Shown one piece after another: positions 9,639-18,707 of a DNA stretch of 64,000 bases. The DNA comes from DASWJZ01 sp963805325 (GTDB lineage Bacteria; Pseudomonadota; Alphaproteobacteria; Rhizobiales; Afifellaceae): NCBI GenBank assembly GCA_963805325.1, contig CAWDTS010000022.1, forward strand, positions 186,001-250,000, in the 5' to 3' direction. Numbering within the stretch: the stretch's first letter is position 1; the number at the start of each line of letters is the position of its first letter. A program made the translations under genes and the position numbers. The notes below the pieces were generated by a model, which had not been told where the DNA came from, made no database searches, and was given only the letters and a program-made list of their open reading frames with translations.

Positions 9639-9693
9639 CCGGCTGAGCTTCCTGTCCTGGACAATGACGGCAGCGGTCGTGATCATCGGGACA

Positions 9694-10452
9694 ATGATTC
9701 GAGCAATCTCGTTTGTGCTGCTTTGCGCCGCTTCGTTCGGCGCGGTCTATTGGGTGACGGCGCCGAGTGACAATTCCGATGTCGCCCTTGCGCCGGCGGT
9801 CGAATCGGCGAATTCATCGCCTGCGACCGCCGAGCCTCAGATCGCGTCGAACGGTGCTGAGGCGATACCGGCTTTACGCCAAGCCGAACCGGCGCCGCCG
9901 ACCTTGCCGGAAACCTCGGCCGAAGCGCCGCATCCGGTTCGCAACGTCACGCCGGACAACATGACCGCCGCGCCGACTGTCACCGGTCCGCTGACGCGGG
10001 TCGAGCCGCCTGCAGCGGAAAAGCCTGCGGAGCCGAAAAAAGCGCGGCTCCAGCGGCTGTTCAATCCGGTCGTCGTTTCGGCCGGCGCGATCGAGGCCGG
10101 CGACCATGCAATCCGGCTTGCCGGCATCAGTGCCACGACGCCCGACGCGACGTGCGGCGACGGGGCGAACCTGTGGCCGTGCGGGCGGGTGGCGCGCTCG
10201 GCGCTTCGCAGCTTCATTCACGGCCGCGCCATTGCGTGCGAGGTTCCCGCCGGCTCCGACGCGATCCCCGACCCCGCGCATTGCCAGGTTGGCGGCGAGG
10301 ACATCGCCAAATGGCTGGTCGCACAAGGCTGGGCGAAACGCGACGGAGGTGACTACGCCGAAGAGGCGGATGCCGCGAAGACAATGCAGCTCGGCCTGTT
10401 CAGTGCGACACGACCCGACGCTCAGCCCGACGAGGTCGCCGCGCGGCGCTGA
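9694..10452 (+). CDS. Membrane-anchored SNase-fold (thermonuclease-like) protein
   Basis: A signal anchor (MIRAISFVLLCAASFGAVYW) is followed by an Ala/Pro/Glu-rich linker of about 100 residues. A C-terminal domain of about 125 residues then resembles the staphylococcal nuclease fold (GDHAIRLAGISA, CGRVARSALRSFIHGR, DIAKWLVAQGWAKR). The family's catalytic Arg/Glu set is not obvious, so it may not be an active nuclease. An in-frame ATG at 9664 would add ten residues; 9694 gives a better signal anchor. The 3' end overlaps the convergent lysK gene by 31 bases. Confidence 0.72.
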   Translation: MIRAISFVLLCAASFGAVYWVTAPSDNSDVALAPAVESANSSPATAEPQIASNGAEAIPALRQAEPAPPTLPETSAEAPHPVRNVTPDNMTAAPTVTGPLTRVEPPAAEKPAEPKKARLQRLFNPVVVSAGAIEAGDHAIRLAGISATTPDATCGDGANLWPCGRVARSALRSFIHGRAIACEVPAGSDAIPDPAHCQVGGEDIAKWLVAQGWAKRDGGDYAEEADAAKTMQLGLFSATRPDAQPDEVAARR

Positions 10453-12083
10453 GACAGCGCGCCTGAAAGCGCGTTCTCGATCAGCGCGCGCGTCTCCGGA
10501 ATTCCGTAGATCGCGACGAACGAGCCGAAGCGCGGCCCGCGCTCCTGGCCAAGCAGAAGCTCATAAAGTGTGGAGAACCAGGTGAGCGCTACGCCCGGCC
10601 GCTCGCCTTCGGTCTTCGCCGGCGTCTGAAAGCGCTCGAAGGAGCGGCCGACATCGTAGACGGAGGTCTGAATCGTCTCTGCATCGGCGTCGGCGGGAAG
10701 CGCGGCGAGCGTTCTGTCGAGCGCCTGAAGCGCCTCGCGCTCTACTGCGTCGGGCACGCGGAAGCGCTTCGTCGGCTTCACAAAGGCATGATAGTAGCGC
10801 ACCGCGTAGTGGACGAGGCGGTCGAGCACCGGCTCCGTCGCCTTGGTCACCCCGGGACGATGACGCGTAATGAAGCCCCACAGGATGTCGGCGTCCTCCG
10901 TGTTCGACGCGCTCGCGAGATTCAAGAGCATCGAGAACGGTACCGGTATCGACTCGTCGGGCGGATGCCCGGCATGGATATGCCAGACCGGGTTCGCCAG
11001 CCGGCTCGGCATGTCCTGCCGCGGAAAGGCGTCGAGGAACTGAAAATAGTCTTCGACGGCGCGGGGGATCACGTCGAAATAGAGCCGCTTCGCGGCGCGC
11101 GGCTTCTGGAACATGAAGAGCGACAGGCTCTCCGGCGAGGCGTAGCTCAGCCATTCGTCGATCGTCAGCCCATTCCCCTTCGACTTCGATATCTTCTGGC
11201 CCCGATCATCGAGGAAGAGCTCATAGTTGAAGCCGTCGGGCGGCGCGCCGCCGAGCGCCTTGCAGACCTTCGACGACAGCGTGACGGAATCGATCAGGTC
11301 CTTGCCCGACATTTCGTAGTCGACGCCGAGCGCCACCCAGCGAAGCGCCCAGTCGGTCTTCCACTGGCATTTCACGCGCCCACCCGTAACCAGCGTCGTC
11401 ACCTCCTCGCCGGTCTCCGGCTCGATGTAGGTGATCGTGCCGGCTTCTGGGTCGCGCGCGACCGTCGGCACCTGCAGCACGATGCCGGTGCGCGGACTGA
11501 TCGGCAGGAAGGGCGAATAGGTGGCGCGGCGCTCCGGCCCGAGCGTCGGCAGGATGATCGCCTTCACCTCGTCGTAGTGCGCGAGCATCGTCAGCAGCGT
11601 CGCGTCGAAGCGGCCGGAGCGATAGGTCTCGGTCGCGCTCATGAACTCATATTCGAAGCCGAAGCGATCGAGGAAAGCGCGAAGCCGCGCATTGTTGCCG
11701 GCGCCGAAGGATGGATATTTGTCGGTGAAGGGGTCGGGAACCTCGGTCAGCGGCTTGCCGAGATAAGCCAGCAGCTTTTCCTGGTTCGGCACGTTGTCGG
11801 GCACCTTCCGGAGCCCGTCCATATCGTCGGAGAAGCAGATGAGCCGCGTCGGCACATGATCGTCGGTCAGGACGCGGAAGGCGTGGCGCACCATCGTGGT
11901 CCGCGCCACCTCGCCGAACGTGCCTATATGCGGCAGGCCGGAGGGGCCGTAGCCCGTCTCGAACAGGATCTCGCCTTTTGAGCCCTTCCGCTCCCAGCGC
12001 GCGATAAGCTTCCTCGCCTCCTCGAAGGGCCAGGCCTTGGAAACGCGCGCGGCTTCAAGCCATTCGGCGGGAAATTCGCTCAT
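10422..12083 (-). CDS. lysK: Lysine--tRNA ligase, class I
   Basis: Charges tRNA-Lys in the cytoplasm. The 553-residue enzyme has the class I signatures: a HIGH-like motif at PHIGTFG (residues 51-57) and a KMSKS motif at KISKSKGN near residue 298. This archaeal-type class I LysRS replaces the usual class II enzyme in many alphaproteobacteria, which supports the taxonomic placement. The C-terminal helix-bundle anticodon-binding region is complete. The gene is convergent with, and overlaps by 31 bases, the SNase-like gene. Confidence 0.96.
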   Translation of the reverse strand: MSEFPAEWLEAARVSKAWPFEEARKLIARWERKGSKGEILFETGYGPSGLPHIGTFGEVARTTMVRHAFRVLTDDHVPTRLICFSDDMDGLRKVPDNVPNQEKLLAYLGKPLTEVPDPFTDKYPSFGAGNNARLRAFLDRFGFEYEFMSATETYRSGRFDATLLTMLAHYDEVKAIILPTLGPERRATYSPFLPISPRTGIVLQVPTVARDPEAGTITYIEPETGEEVTTLVTGGRVKCQWKTDWALRWVALGVDYEMSGKDLIDSVTLSSKVCKALGGAPPDGFNYELFLDDRGQKISKSKGNGLTIDEWLSYASPESLSLFMFQKPRAAKRLYFDVIPRAVEDYFQFLDAFPRQDMPSRLANPVWHIHAGHPPDESIPVPFSMLLNLASASNTEDADILWGFITRHRPGVTKATEPVLDRLVHYAVRYYHAFVKPTKRFRVPDAVEREALQALDRTLAALPADADAETIQTSVYDVGRSFERFQTPAKTEGERPGVALTWFSTLYELLLGQERGPRFGSFVAIYGIPETRALIENALSGALSQRRAATSSG

Positions 12084-12282
12084 GACCTCAAAGATATGGG
12101 CAGCCGCATTGCTGAAATATTGGGCGGCGCGCGGACCATAGTTGGCGCTCCGGCGGGAATCAACTTGGGGCTTCGCGGGGTCGCACGGCGCACCCGGCGC
12201 TCACGAACACATTGGCGTTCTTGCACTTTCGCGAGGGGCCGGACATAGCAAGCGCCAAGCAAAATCATCAGCACGGCAAATC

Positions 12283-13100
12283 ATGCGATCGATCGGTCTC
12301 TCTTTCGTTCTCCTTGCGGCTCTGGCTTTCTGCGGCCCCGGCGCTGCGGCCGCGGCGTCGTGCGGCGACGATGCCTCCGGGTTCCGGGACTGGGTGAAAT
12401 CGTTCCAGGAGGACGCGCTGGCGCAGGGGCTCTCGCGCTCCACGGTGGCGGCGCTGAACGGCGTCAAATACAGCACCGCGACAATCCGGCTCGATCGCAA
12501 TCAGCACGTCTTCAAGCAGAGCTTCGAGAAGTTCTCCGGGCGCATGATCCCGCCGCGCATGGCGCGGGCGCAGGAGCCAGATCAAGAAGAATGCCGACAC
12601 GCTCGCGAAGCATCGAAGCGCAGTTCGGCGTGCCGAAGGAGATCGTCGTCGCGATCTGGGGGCTGGAGACGGATTTCGGCGCGATCAGCAAAGCCAAGGT
12701 TTCCGTCGTCAGCGCCGTCGCGACGCTCGCCTACGATTGCCGCCGCTCCGATTTCTTTCGCGGACAGCTCGTCGACGCGCTGCGCGTCATCGAGCGCGGC
12801 GACCTGACGTCGGATGAGATGGTCGGCGGGCTGCACGGCGAGATCGGACAGACGCAGTTCCTGCCGTCTTCCTATGCCGCCTTCGCGGTCGACTTCGACG
12901 GCAACGGCCAAGCCGACCTGATCTCGAGCACCGCCGACGTGCTGGCCTCGACCGCGAACTACATGCACGGCAAGGGATGGAAGAAGGGCGCGGGCTGGAT
13001 GCCGGGCAAGCCCAACTTCAAGGTCATCAAGGAGTGGAACAAGTCCGACGTCTACGCGCGCACCGTCGCGGAGTTCGCGCGGCGGCTGGCGGAGGGGTGA
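12283..13100 (+). CDS. Lytic murein transglycosylase, MltB-like (two frame breaks)
   Basis: Cleaves peptidoglycan glycan strands in the periplasm. A signal peptide (MRSIGLSFVLLAALAF, cleavage near AAAAA-SCG) is followed by the MltB-type catalytic domain. The catalytic glutamate is in IWGLETDFGA, and GEIGQTQFLPSSY is the second hallmark. Three frames are used in turn: the first to about 12574, the second for SQIKKNADTLAK (12575-12610), the third from IEAQFGVPKE (12612) to the stop. Each step fits one extra base. The merged protein of about 271 residues lacks an obvious C-terminal peptidoglycan-binding domain. Confidence 0.82.
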
Positions 13101-13181
13101 GAAACCGTTAATTCCTCTCGATCTACTCCTCGGGGCTCAATCTCCGATTGCGGAGAAGCAGGCCGAGGAGCATCGGGCGGA

Positions 13182-14366
13182 ATGGCAGGCAGGCGAGGCC
13201 GGATCGCGCTTCTTTCGCTGGGTCTTCTGGTGCTCGCCGTGGCCGGGTGGATCGGCGCCAGGGTCTTCAGCGCGGGGCCACTGGAGCCGCCGCGCTTCTT
13301 CTACCGCGTCAAGGCGGACGTCACCTTCGACGGAAAACCCTACACGATCGACGACTGGGTCGCCTGCAACACCAAGAGCTTTTATTCGCCAAGCCGGGGC
13401 AAGCACTGGGGATATCAGCTTTCCGTCGAGAACGTCGGCGTGCGCACCGCGGACGGCGGGGCACTCTTCATCAAGACGCCCGACCTCTGTCGACCCGCTT
13501 GGGCTCGCCACAAGGCACTGGAGGCGGGTGAACCGAATACTCCGCCGCTTTCGGACGTCAGCGCGCCACCGAATCATCTGCCGGAGTTTTTCTGGTTCGA
13601 CGATGCCGACAAGCCGACACTGGTCGAAGCGTATCTGTCGGATGTCTATTACCAGCGGCCCGACCGACGGCTGACCATCAACGCGCTTGCGATCGGCTCG
13701 GTCAGCCGCGAGCCGCCGGCCGGCGTCGAGGTGGTCGATTTCGGCAAGAAGATTCCCAATCCCCACAATCCTTGCGAACTCGCGCGCCCGTATGCGGTCG
13801 ACTACCCGACGGAAGTGAAGGCAAATGCCACCTGCTTTGAGGCATATGGGGCTTTCCCCTATGCGGAAGACGAATGGCGACTCTCGCCGGAGCTCGTTGC
13901 TTTTGCGGAGAAGGCATCGCCCAACCGCCTCACGCCCATGCCGATAGAATATTTTCGCGAGCATCATGTCGATCCGGCCCTGACCCCCAAGCAGCTTAAT
14001 CGACCGTCGATGCTAGACCTCCAGGAACTTCTGGAGACGGGTTATCGAAACGGTTTTGGCATCCCTCACCTCGAAGAGACGATCAGGGGACATTGCAAGA
14101 GCATGCTGGCGCCGGTTTCTGATCAGACGTGCCGGAACCTGCGGCTCTTCGACAAGGTTCTTCCGATCGTTTGCGAGGACAGAAACTGCCGGCTCATCGA
14201 AGACGAGCCCGGCGTCTACTTCATGAAGACGTATCCTCGGCCGTTTCCCGACAAGGTGCTCGACATTCGGGGCCAGGAGATTCCGCTTCCGGGCGGCGAG
14301 TCCGCCGGCTGGTACGACCCGTCGACGAAGATATTCTGGTGGGTTGCTGAGACGATAGACCTATAG
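13182..14366 (+). CDS. Membrane-anchored protein of unknown function
   Basis: A 394-residue protein with one N-terminal membrane helix (RIALLSLGLLVLAVAGWIG) and the rest presumably periplasmic. The visible body has eleven cysteines spread over its length (for example DWVACNTKS, HNPCELARP, RGHCKSM, VCEDRNCRLI), compatible with disulphides. The first 150 residues after the anchor look beta-rich. No family is recognised. The ATG at 13182 follows GGGCGGA. It lies 81 bases downstream of the transglycosylase gene and could share its transcript. Confidence 0.72.
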   Translation: MAGRRGRIALLSLGLLVLAVAGWIGARVFSAGPLEPPRFFYRVKADVTFDGKPYTIDDWVACNTKSFYSPSRGKHWGYQLSVENVGVRTADGGALFIKTPDLCRPAWARHKALEAGEPNTPPLSDVSAPPNHLPEFFWFDDADKPTLVEAYLSDVYYQRPDRRLTINALAIGSVSREPPAGVEVVDFGKKIPNPHNPCELARPYAVDYPTEVKANATCFEAYGAFPYAEDEWRLSPELVAFAEKASPNRLTPMPIEYFREHHVDPALTPKQLNRPSMLDLQELLETGYRNGFGIPHLEETIRGHCKSMLAPVSDQTCRNLRLFDKVLPIVCEDRNCRLIEDEPGVYFMKTYPRPFPDKVLDIRGQEIPLPGGESAGWYDPSTKIFWWVAETIDL

Positions 14367-14454
14367 CCTTCACGGAGGCTGCAGATGATCGGGCGTCTGC
14401 GCACTGCGTCGGGAACGTGCCTCTCGCTCTCCCGATCAGCTCTCGCAGCAGCAG

Positions 14455-15319
14455 CTAGAACAGCCCGACCGGGAAATACCTGAGATAGAGCTCGCCGTAG
14501 GTGCCGTTGCGGTAGACCTCGCGCAGCGCGTAGTCGATGGCGGATTTCAGGTCGCGGTCTTCCGCCTTCATGACGATCGCGAGGCCGGCTCCGAAATAGC
14601 GGTCATCGAGATAGGCGCCGCCGGAGAAGCCGCAGCAATCCTCCGATTCGTCGCCGTTCAGCCAGAAGGAGAGGCTGAGCGCGTCGCCGAAGACGGCGTC
14701 CAACGTTCCGCCCTTCAGCTCGGCGAGCGGCGCCGCCAAGTTCTGGTAGCAGGCGACGTGCATGTCGGGGAAGAATTCCTTGAGATAGGCGGCGTGCGCG
14801 GAGCCGCATACCGCGCCGATGAAACCCTTGGGCGCCGGCGGGCCGGGATTGAAGGTCGCGTCCTTGCGCACGACGAAGCGGCCGGGGATCTTGAGATAGG
14901 CCTGGCTCGTGATCAGCCCTTCGGCGGGCGCCCTCTCGATATCGAAGCCGGCAATGACCGCATTTCCGGTGCCGTCCTTCAGCCCGTCGACCAGCGTGGC
15001 GAAGGGGCGCGTCTGGATCGCGCACGGCACCTTCAGAACATCGCAGACCGCCTGCGCGAGATCGACATCGAATCCGATCAGGATGCCGCGCCGATCGCGG
15101 AAGGCGAAGGGCGGAAAGTCGTCGGTGGTCAGGAAGCGAATCGTGCCGATCTCATCGGTCGACGGCCGTTCGATGCGCGCGCGCAGGTCCCAGAAATTCG
15201 GGATGACGACGGAGTCCGCCCGTCGCCGTCGGCGCTTGCGGAGCGGGCGCGGGCGCAGCCGTTATCACGCTTGGCAGCAGGAGAACGCAGAGAGCTGCGA
15301 AGAGAAGCGAGGGACGCAA
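14455..15319 (-). CDS. Periplasmic solute-binding protein, amino-acid type (one frame break)
   Basis: The C-terminal part (14455 to about 15215) reads as a type 3 solute-binding protein: IRFLTTDDFPPFAF, GFDVDLAQAVCDVLKV, FATLVDGLKDGTGN, AVFGDALSLSFWL, and a C-terminal REVYRNGTYGELYLRY. Upstream in the next frame is a good signal peptide beginning at a TTG at 15319 (LRPSLLFAALCVLLLPS, then an Ala/Pro linker). The two join near 15215 if one extra base is removed. No permease or ATPase gene is adjacent, so its partner is elsewhere or it acts as a stand-alone sensor-like binding protein. The start codon is uncertain. Confidence 0.72.
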
Positions 15320-15404
15320 GATCGGTTCCGGGGATTCGCGAAGCGTCGCATTGTCGCCCGTTCTCCCCTAAACGGGAAGGGCGGAAGCGAGATTTGGAGG
15401 AGAC

Positions 15405-15994
15405 GTGCTCGACGGCGTCGCAAGGGCGTTGATCGTGCCGCCGCTCGACCGGCTTGGGCGGAAGCTGGCCGAGAGCGGCGTCAAGGCCGATCACGTCACC
15501 TGGGCCGGCTTTGCTCTCGGGCTACTTGCGGCCGCCGCAATCGCCGCGAAGCTGTATCTTGGGGGCTCGTGCTCGTGCTTTTGAGCCGGCTCTGCGACGG
15601 GCTCGACGGCGCAGTGGCGCGCGCAAGCATCAAGACCGACCGCGGCGGCTTCCTCGACATCGTTCTCGACTTCGCTTTCTACGGCGTGATCCCGCTTGCC
15701 TTTGCGATCGCCGATCCGGAGAGGAACGCGCTCGCCGCTGCTGTCCTTCTCTTCGCCTTCTATGCCAACGGCGCGAGCTTTCTCGGCTACGCCGTTATGG
15801 CGGAGAAGCGCAAGCTCGTCAGCGAGGCGCGCGGAGAAAAGTCGCTCTACTTCACAGCCGGACTCGCCGAGGCGACGGAGACGATCGCGGTCTTCGTGCT
15901 CTTCTGTCTCTTCCCCTCGGCATTCGCGCCGATCGCCTATGTGTTCGCCGCGATAACGCTCGTGACTACGGCGCGCGGATTCTGCTGGCGCTGA
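15405..15994 (+). CDS. CDP-alcohol phosphatidyltransferase family protein (one frame break)
   Basis: Membrane phospholipid-synthesis enzyme family. A GTG start at 15405 follows GGAGGA. The signature DG-x2-AR-x8-G-x3-D-x3-D is present as DGLDGAVAR...RGGFLDIVLD. Several membrane helices follow (NALAAAVLLFAFYANGASF, TIAVFVLFCLFPSAFAPIAY). The frame breaks near 15565 in a run of five Gs where six would keep the frame (CTTGGGGGCTC), so a homopolymer error is likely. Merged length is about 197 residues, typical for PgsA-like enzymes. The alcohol substrate is not evident. Confidence 0.82.
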
Positions 15995-16012
15995 AGACGT
16001 TCGGTGAGGCGC

Positions 16013-16150
16013 GGACCCTTCTCCCATAGGGAGAAGGTGGCTGCGAAGCAGCCGGATGAGGGGAATGCTCCAATTGCGACTAGCCAGGAACGCCGCAACC
16101 CCTCACCCGCCCGCGTTCGCGGACACCCTCTCCCTTTGGGAGAGGGTCGG
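16013..16150. repeat. Rhizobiales-type palindromic intergenic element
   Basis: The element is bounded by two hairpins. The left one is CCTTCTCCCATAGGGAGAAGG (about 16017-16037, arms of eight bases) and the right one is CCCTCTCCCTTTGGGAGAGGG (about 16126-16146). Internal smaller palindromes include GGCTGCGAAGCAGCC. The arms GGATGAGGGG and CCCCTCACCC are related, so the whole can fold as one long cruciform. This design matches widespread RIME-like elements of Rhizobiales. It lies between convergent genes, where it could also serve as a bidirectional terminator. Confidence 0.75.
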
Positions 16151-16165
16151 CGCTGCGGCTTCCGC

Positions 16166-17389
16166 TTAGCCCGACACGGCGCGCAGCACCGGCGCGCTCG
16201 CGGCGTCGAGCGCCTGCGTCAGATCCTCGGCGAGATCGAGCGGATCCTCGAGGCCGACTGAAAGGCGGATCAGCCCCTCACCGATGCCGAGCGCCACGCG
16301 CTCCTCCTCCTTCAGACGCTGATGCGTCGTCGTCGCCGGATGCGTGACGAGGCTTTTCGCGTCTCCGAGATTGTTGGAGATTTTCACGACCTGAAGCGCG
16401 CGCAGCACGTTGAAGGCGGCGCCCTTGCCACCCCTCACGTCGAAGGCGAGCATGTTGCCTGCCCCCGACATCTGGCGGCGGCCAAGCTCGTACTGCGGAT
16501 GGCTCGGATGGCCGACATAGTAGAGGCGCTCGACGGCCGGATGCTCCGCCAGAACTGCGGCGATCTTCGCCGCCGATTCCGTCTGACGCGTCACCCTGAC
16601 CTCAAGCGTCTCGAGCGCCTTCAAGAGGACCCAGGCGTTGAAGGGGCTGAGCGAAGGGCCGGTGTGCTTCAGATAGGGGAAGAGTTTTTGCTCGATCCAC
16701 TCCTCGTCGGAGAGGACCACGCCGCCGAGGCAGCGGCCCTGCCCATCGATGTGCTTGGTCGCCGAATAGACGACGGTGTGCGCGCCAAGTTTCAGCGGAC
16801 GCTGGAAGAGCGGCGTGGAGAAGACATTGTCGACGATAAGACGCGCGCCCGCCTCTCTGGCGATCTCCGCGACGGCGGCGATGTCGATCAGCTCCAGCGT
16901 CGGGTTCGAAGGGCTTTCGAGGAAGAGCGCCTTCGTCTCCGGCCGGATCGCCTTCTTCCAGGCTTCGACCTCGCGCCCGTCGATCAGCGTGGAGGAAATG
17001 CCGAAGCGCGGCAGCAGCGTGCCGATCACGTAGTCGCAGGAGCCGAAGAGCGCGCGTGAGGCGAGGACATGGTCGCCGGCCTTCAGGTCGCACAGCAGCG
17101 CGGCAGTGACGGCGGCCATGCCGCTCGCGACGGCGCGCGCGGCTTCCGCGCCCTCGAGCAGGCACATGCGCTCCTCGAACATGGCGACGGTCGGGTTGGC
17201 GTAGCGCGAATAGACGAAGCCCGGATCGTCGCCCTTGAAGCGCGCTTCGGCGGCCTCGCCGTCAGGATAGACGAAGCCCTGGGTCAGAAAGAGCGCCTCG
17301 GAGGTCTCGGCGAATTGCGAGCGCATCGCGCCGCCATGCACGAGCTCGGTGGCGGGGCGGTAACGCTTTTTCTTCGGATCAGACGCCAT
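16166..17389 (-). CDS. metZ: O-succinylhomoserine sulfhydrylase
   Basis: PLP-dependent gamma-replacement that makes homocysteine from O-succinylhomoserine and sulfide, in methionine biosynthesis. The 407-residue protein shows the Cys/Met-metabolism family pattern: YSRYANPTVAMFEERM, the VASGMAAVTAALL segment, the PLP lysine in YSATKHIDGQG (K212), and the C-terminal RLSVGLEDPLDL. The ATG at 17389 has GGAGG seven bases upstream; an in-frame upstream start near 17428 would run through the terminator hairpin and is unlikely. Expression should be repressed by S-adenosylmethionine through the leader described at 17458-17516. Confidence 0.95.
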   Translation of the reverse strand: MASDPKKKRYRPATELVHGGAMRSQFAETSEALFLTQGFVYPDGEAAEARFKGDDPGFVYSRYANPTVAMFEERMCLLEGAEAARAVASGMAAVTAALLCDLKAGDHVLASRALFGSCDYVIGTLLPRFGISSTLIDGREVEAWKKAIRPETKALFLESPSNPTLELIDIAAVAEIAREAGARLIVDNVFSTPLFQRPLKLGAHTVVYSATKHIDGQGRCLGGVVLSDEEWIEQKLFPYLKHTGPSLSPFNAWVLLKALETLEVRVTRQTESAAKIAAVLAEHPAVERLYYVGHPSHPQYELGRRQMSGAGNMLAFDVRGGKGAAFNVLRALQVVKISNNLGDAKSLVTHPATTTHQRLKEEERVALGIGEGLIRLSVGLEDPLDLAEDLTQALDAASAPVLRAVSG

Positions 17390-17402
17390 GGAAACCTCCA
17401 TC

Positions 17403-17442
17403 AAAAAACCCGGCCGCGCTTTCCTCAAAAAGCAAGACCGGG
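17403..17442 (-). terminator. Intrinsic terminator in the metZ leader
   Basis: On the minus strand CCCGGTCTTGCTTT pairs with AAAGCGCGGCCGGG across a short loop, a stem of about 13 pairs with two GU pairs and one mismatch. It is followed by six T residues (17408-17403). The hairpin stands between the SAM-II aptamer and the metZ start, as expected for an expression platform that ends transcription when ligand is bound. Confidence 0.72.
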
Positions 17443-17457
17443 GGTTTCCACCTCCGG

Positions 17458-17516
17458 CCTTTTAGCAAGTTGTTTTAACGTGGCTGCAAGCCGGCCGGCT
17501 CAAATTCACCACGGAA
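17458..17516 (-). ncRNA. SAM-II riboswitch (metA/metZ leader)
   Basis: On the minus strand the leader shows the conserved SAM-II core in order: P1 5' arm CGTGG (17513-17509), TTTGAGCCGGCCGGCTTGCA, P1 3' arm CCACG (17483-17479), then the pseudoknot-forming tail CAACTTGCTAAAAGG. This aptamer class is known upstream of metA, metX and metZ genes in alphaproteobacteria, and here it precedes metZ by about 70 bases. The RNA binds S-adenosylmethionine, so excess product should switch off metZ. Confidence 0.9.
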
Positions 17517-17551
17517 CATTCTTCGGTTAACGCCACACGGCCTTGGCGTCA

Positions 17552-18679
17552 ATGCCCGCGTCCGATAGGGCTCTTCCCGACATGCAAAGCGCAAAACCGC
17601 AAGGCATCCTGCCGGACGCGGCGATCAGGCAGCTGATCGCCGACGGCGCCGTCGCGCTTGCCGCGGCGCCGGCCGAAACCCAGGTCCAGCCGGCGAGCCT
17701 CGACCTCCGGCTCGGGGCCAAGGCGACGCGGGTCCGCGCGAGCTTCCTCCCCGGCCCGGATTTCTCCGTCGCCGACAAGCTTCGACAGCTTGGGTTGCAC
17801 GAATTCGATCTGACCGACGGCGCGGTGCTTGAAACGGGCTGCGTCTATATCGTGCCGCTGCTCGAAAGCCTAGCGCTGCCGGCGGACGTCGCGGCAAGCG
17901 CAAACCCGAAGAGTTCGACTGGCCGGCTCGACGTCTTCACCCGCGTCATCACCGATTCCGCGCGCGCCTTCGACAAGATGCCGGAGGGCTACAGCGGGCC
18001 GCTCTATCTCGAAATCAGCCCGCGCACTTTTCCGATCCTTGTCCGCACCGGCTCGCGTTTGTCTCAGATCCGCTTCCGCCGCGGCGGTGCGCTCCTTGAC
18101 GACGCCGCCCTCGAGACGCTGCACGCGAAGGAGACCTTGGCGACAGGCACGCCGCGCTTCGTCGACGGGCTGGCGCTGTCGATCGACCTGCAGGGTGACG
18201 ATAACGGCCTCGTCGGCTATCGCGCCAAACGCTACACGGGCGTCATCGACGTCGATCGCGTCGGCGCCTACGACGTCGCCGAATTCTGGGAGCCGATCCG
18301 GCGACGCGAGCGCGCCGAGATCGTGCTGGACCCGGCGCAGTTTTACATCCTCGTCTCGGCCGAGGCGGTGCATGTGCCCCCCGGCTATGCAGCGGAGATG
18401 GTGCCCTTCGATCCGCTCGTCGGCGAGTTCCGCGTGCATTATGCCGGCTTCTTCGATCCGGGTTTCGGACATGCGCCCGCAGGCGGCCACGGCAGCCGCG
18501 CGGTGCTAGAAGTTCGAAGTCACGAAGTGCCCTTCATCCTGGAGCACGGGCAGACGATCGGGCGGCTCGTCTACGAGAAGCTCGCCGGCGCACCGGAGGC
18601 GCTTTACGGCGCGGCGCTCGGCTCGAACTACCAAGCGCAAGGCCTGAAGCTTTCGAAGCACTTCCGCGCCGCGGAGTGA
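17552..18679 (+). CDS. dcd: 2'-deoxycytidine 5'-triphosphate deaminase, long form
   Basis: Converts dCTP to dUTP for thymidylate synthesis. The 375-residue protein contains two dUTPase-like jelly-roll halves. The first has PASLDLRLG, ANPKSSTGRLDVFTRVI and LYLEISPRTFPI; the second has FYILVSAEAVHVPPGYAAEM and GHGSRAVLEVRSHEVPFI. This double-length form is typical of Rhizobiales. A TTG at 17543 and an ATG at 17582 are other in-frame starts, and none has a strong ribosome-binding site. It is divergent from metZ, and the metZ riboswitch lies in the shared intergenic region. Confidence 0.92.
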   Translation: MPASDRALPDMQSAKPQGILPDAAIRQLIADGAVALAAAPAETQVQPASLDLRLGAKATRVRASFLPGPDFSVADKLRQLGLHEFDLTDGAVLETGCVYIVPLLESLALPADVAASANPKSSTGRLDVFTRVITDSARAFDKMPEGYSGPLYLEISPRTFPILVRTGSRLSQIRFRRGGALLDDAALETLHAKETLATGTPRFVDGLALSIDLQGDDNGLVGYRAKRYTGVIDVDRVGAYDVAEFWEPIRRRERAEIVLDPAQFYILVSAEAVHVPPGYAAEMVPFDPLVGEFRVHYAGFFDPGFGHAPAGGHGSRAVLEVRSHEVPFILEHGQTIGRLVYEKLAGAPEALYGAALGSNYQAQGLKLSKHFRAAE

Positions 18680-18707
18680 GCGCGAAGCCGAATCGAATCG
18701 TGCAGAG

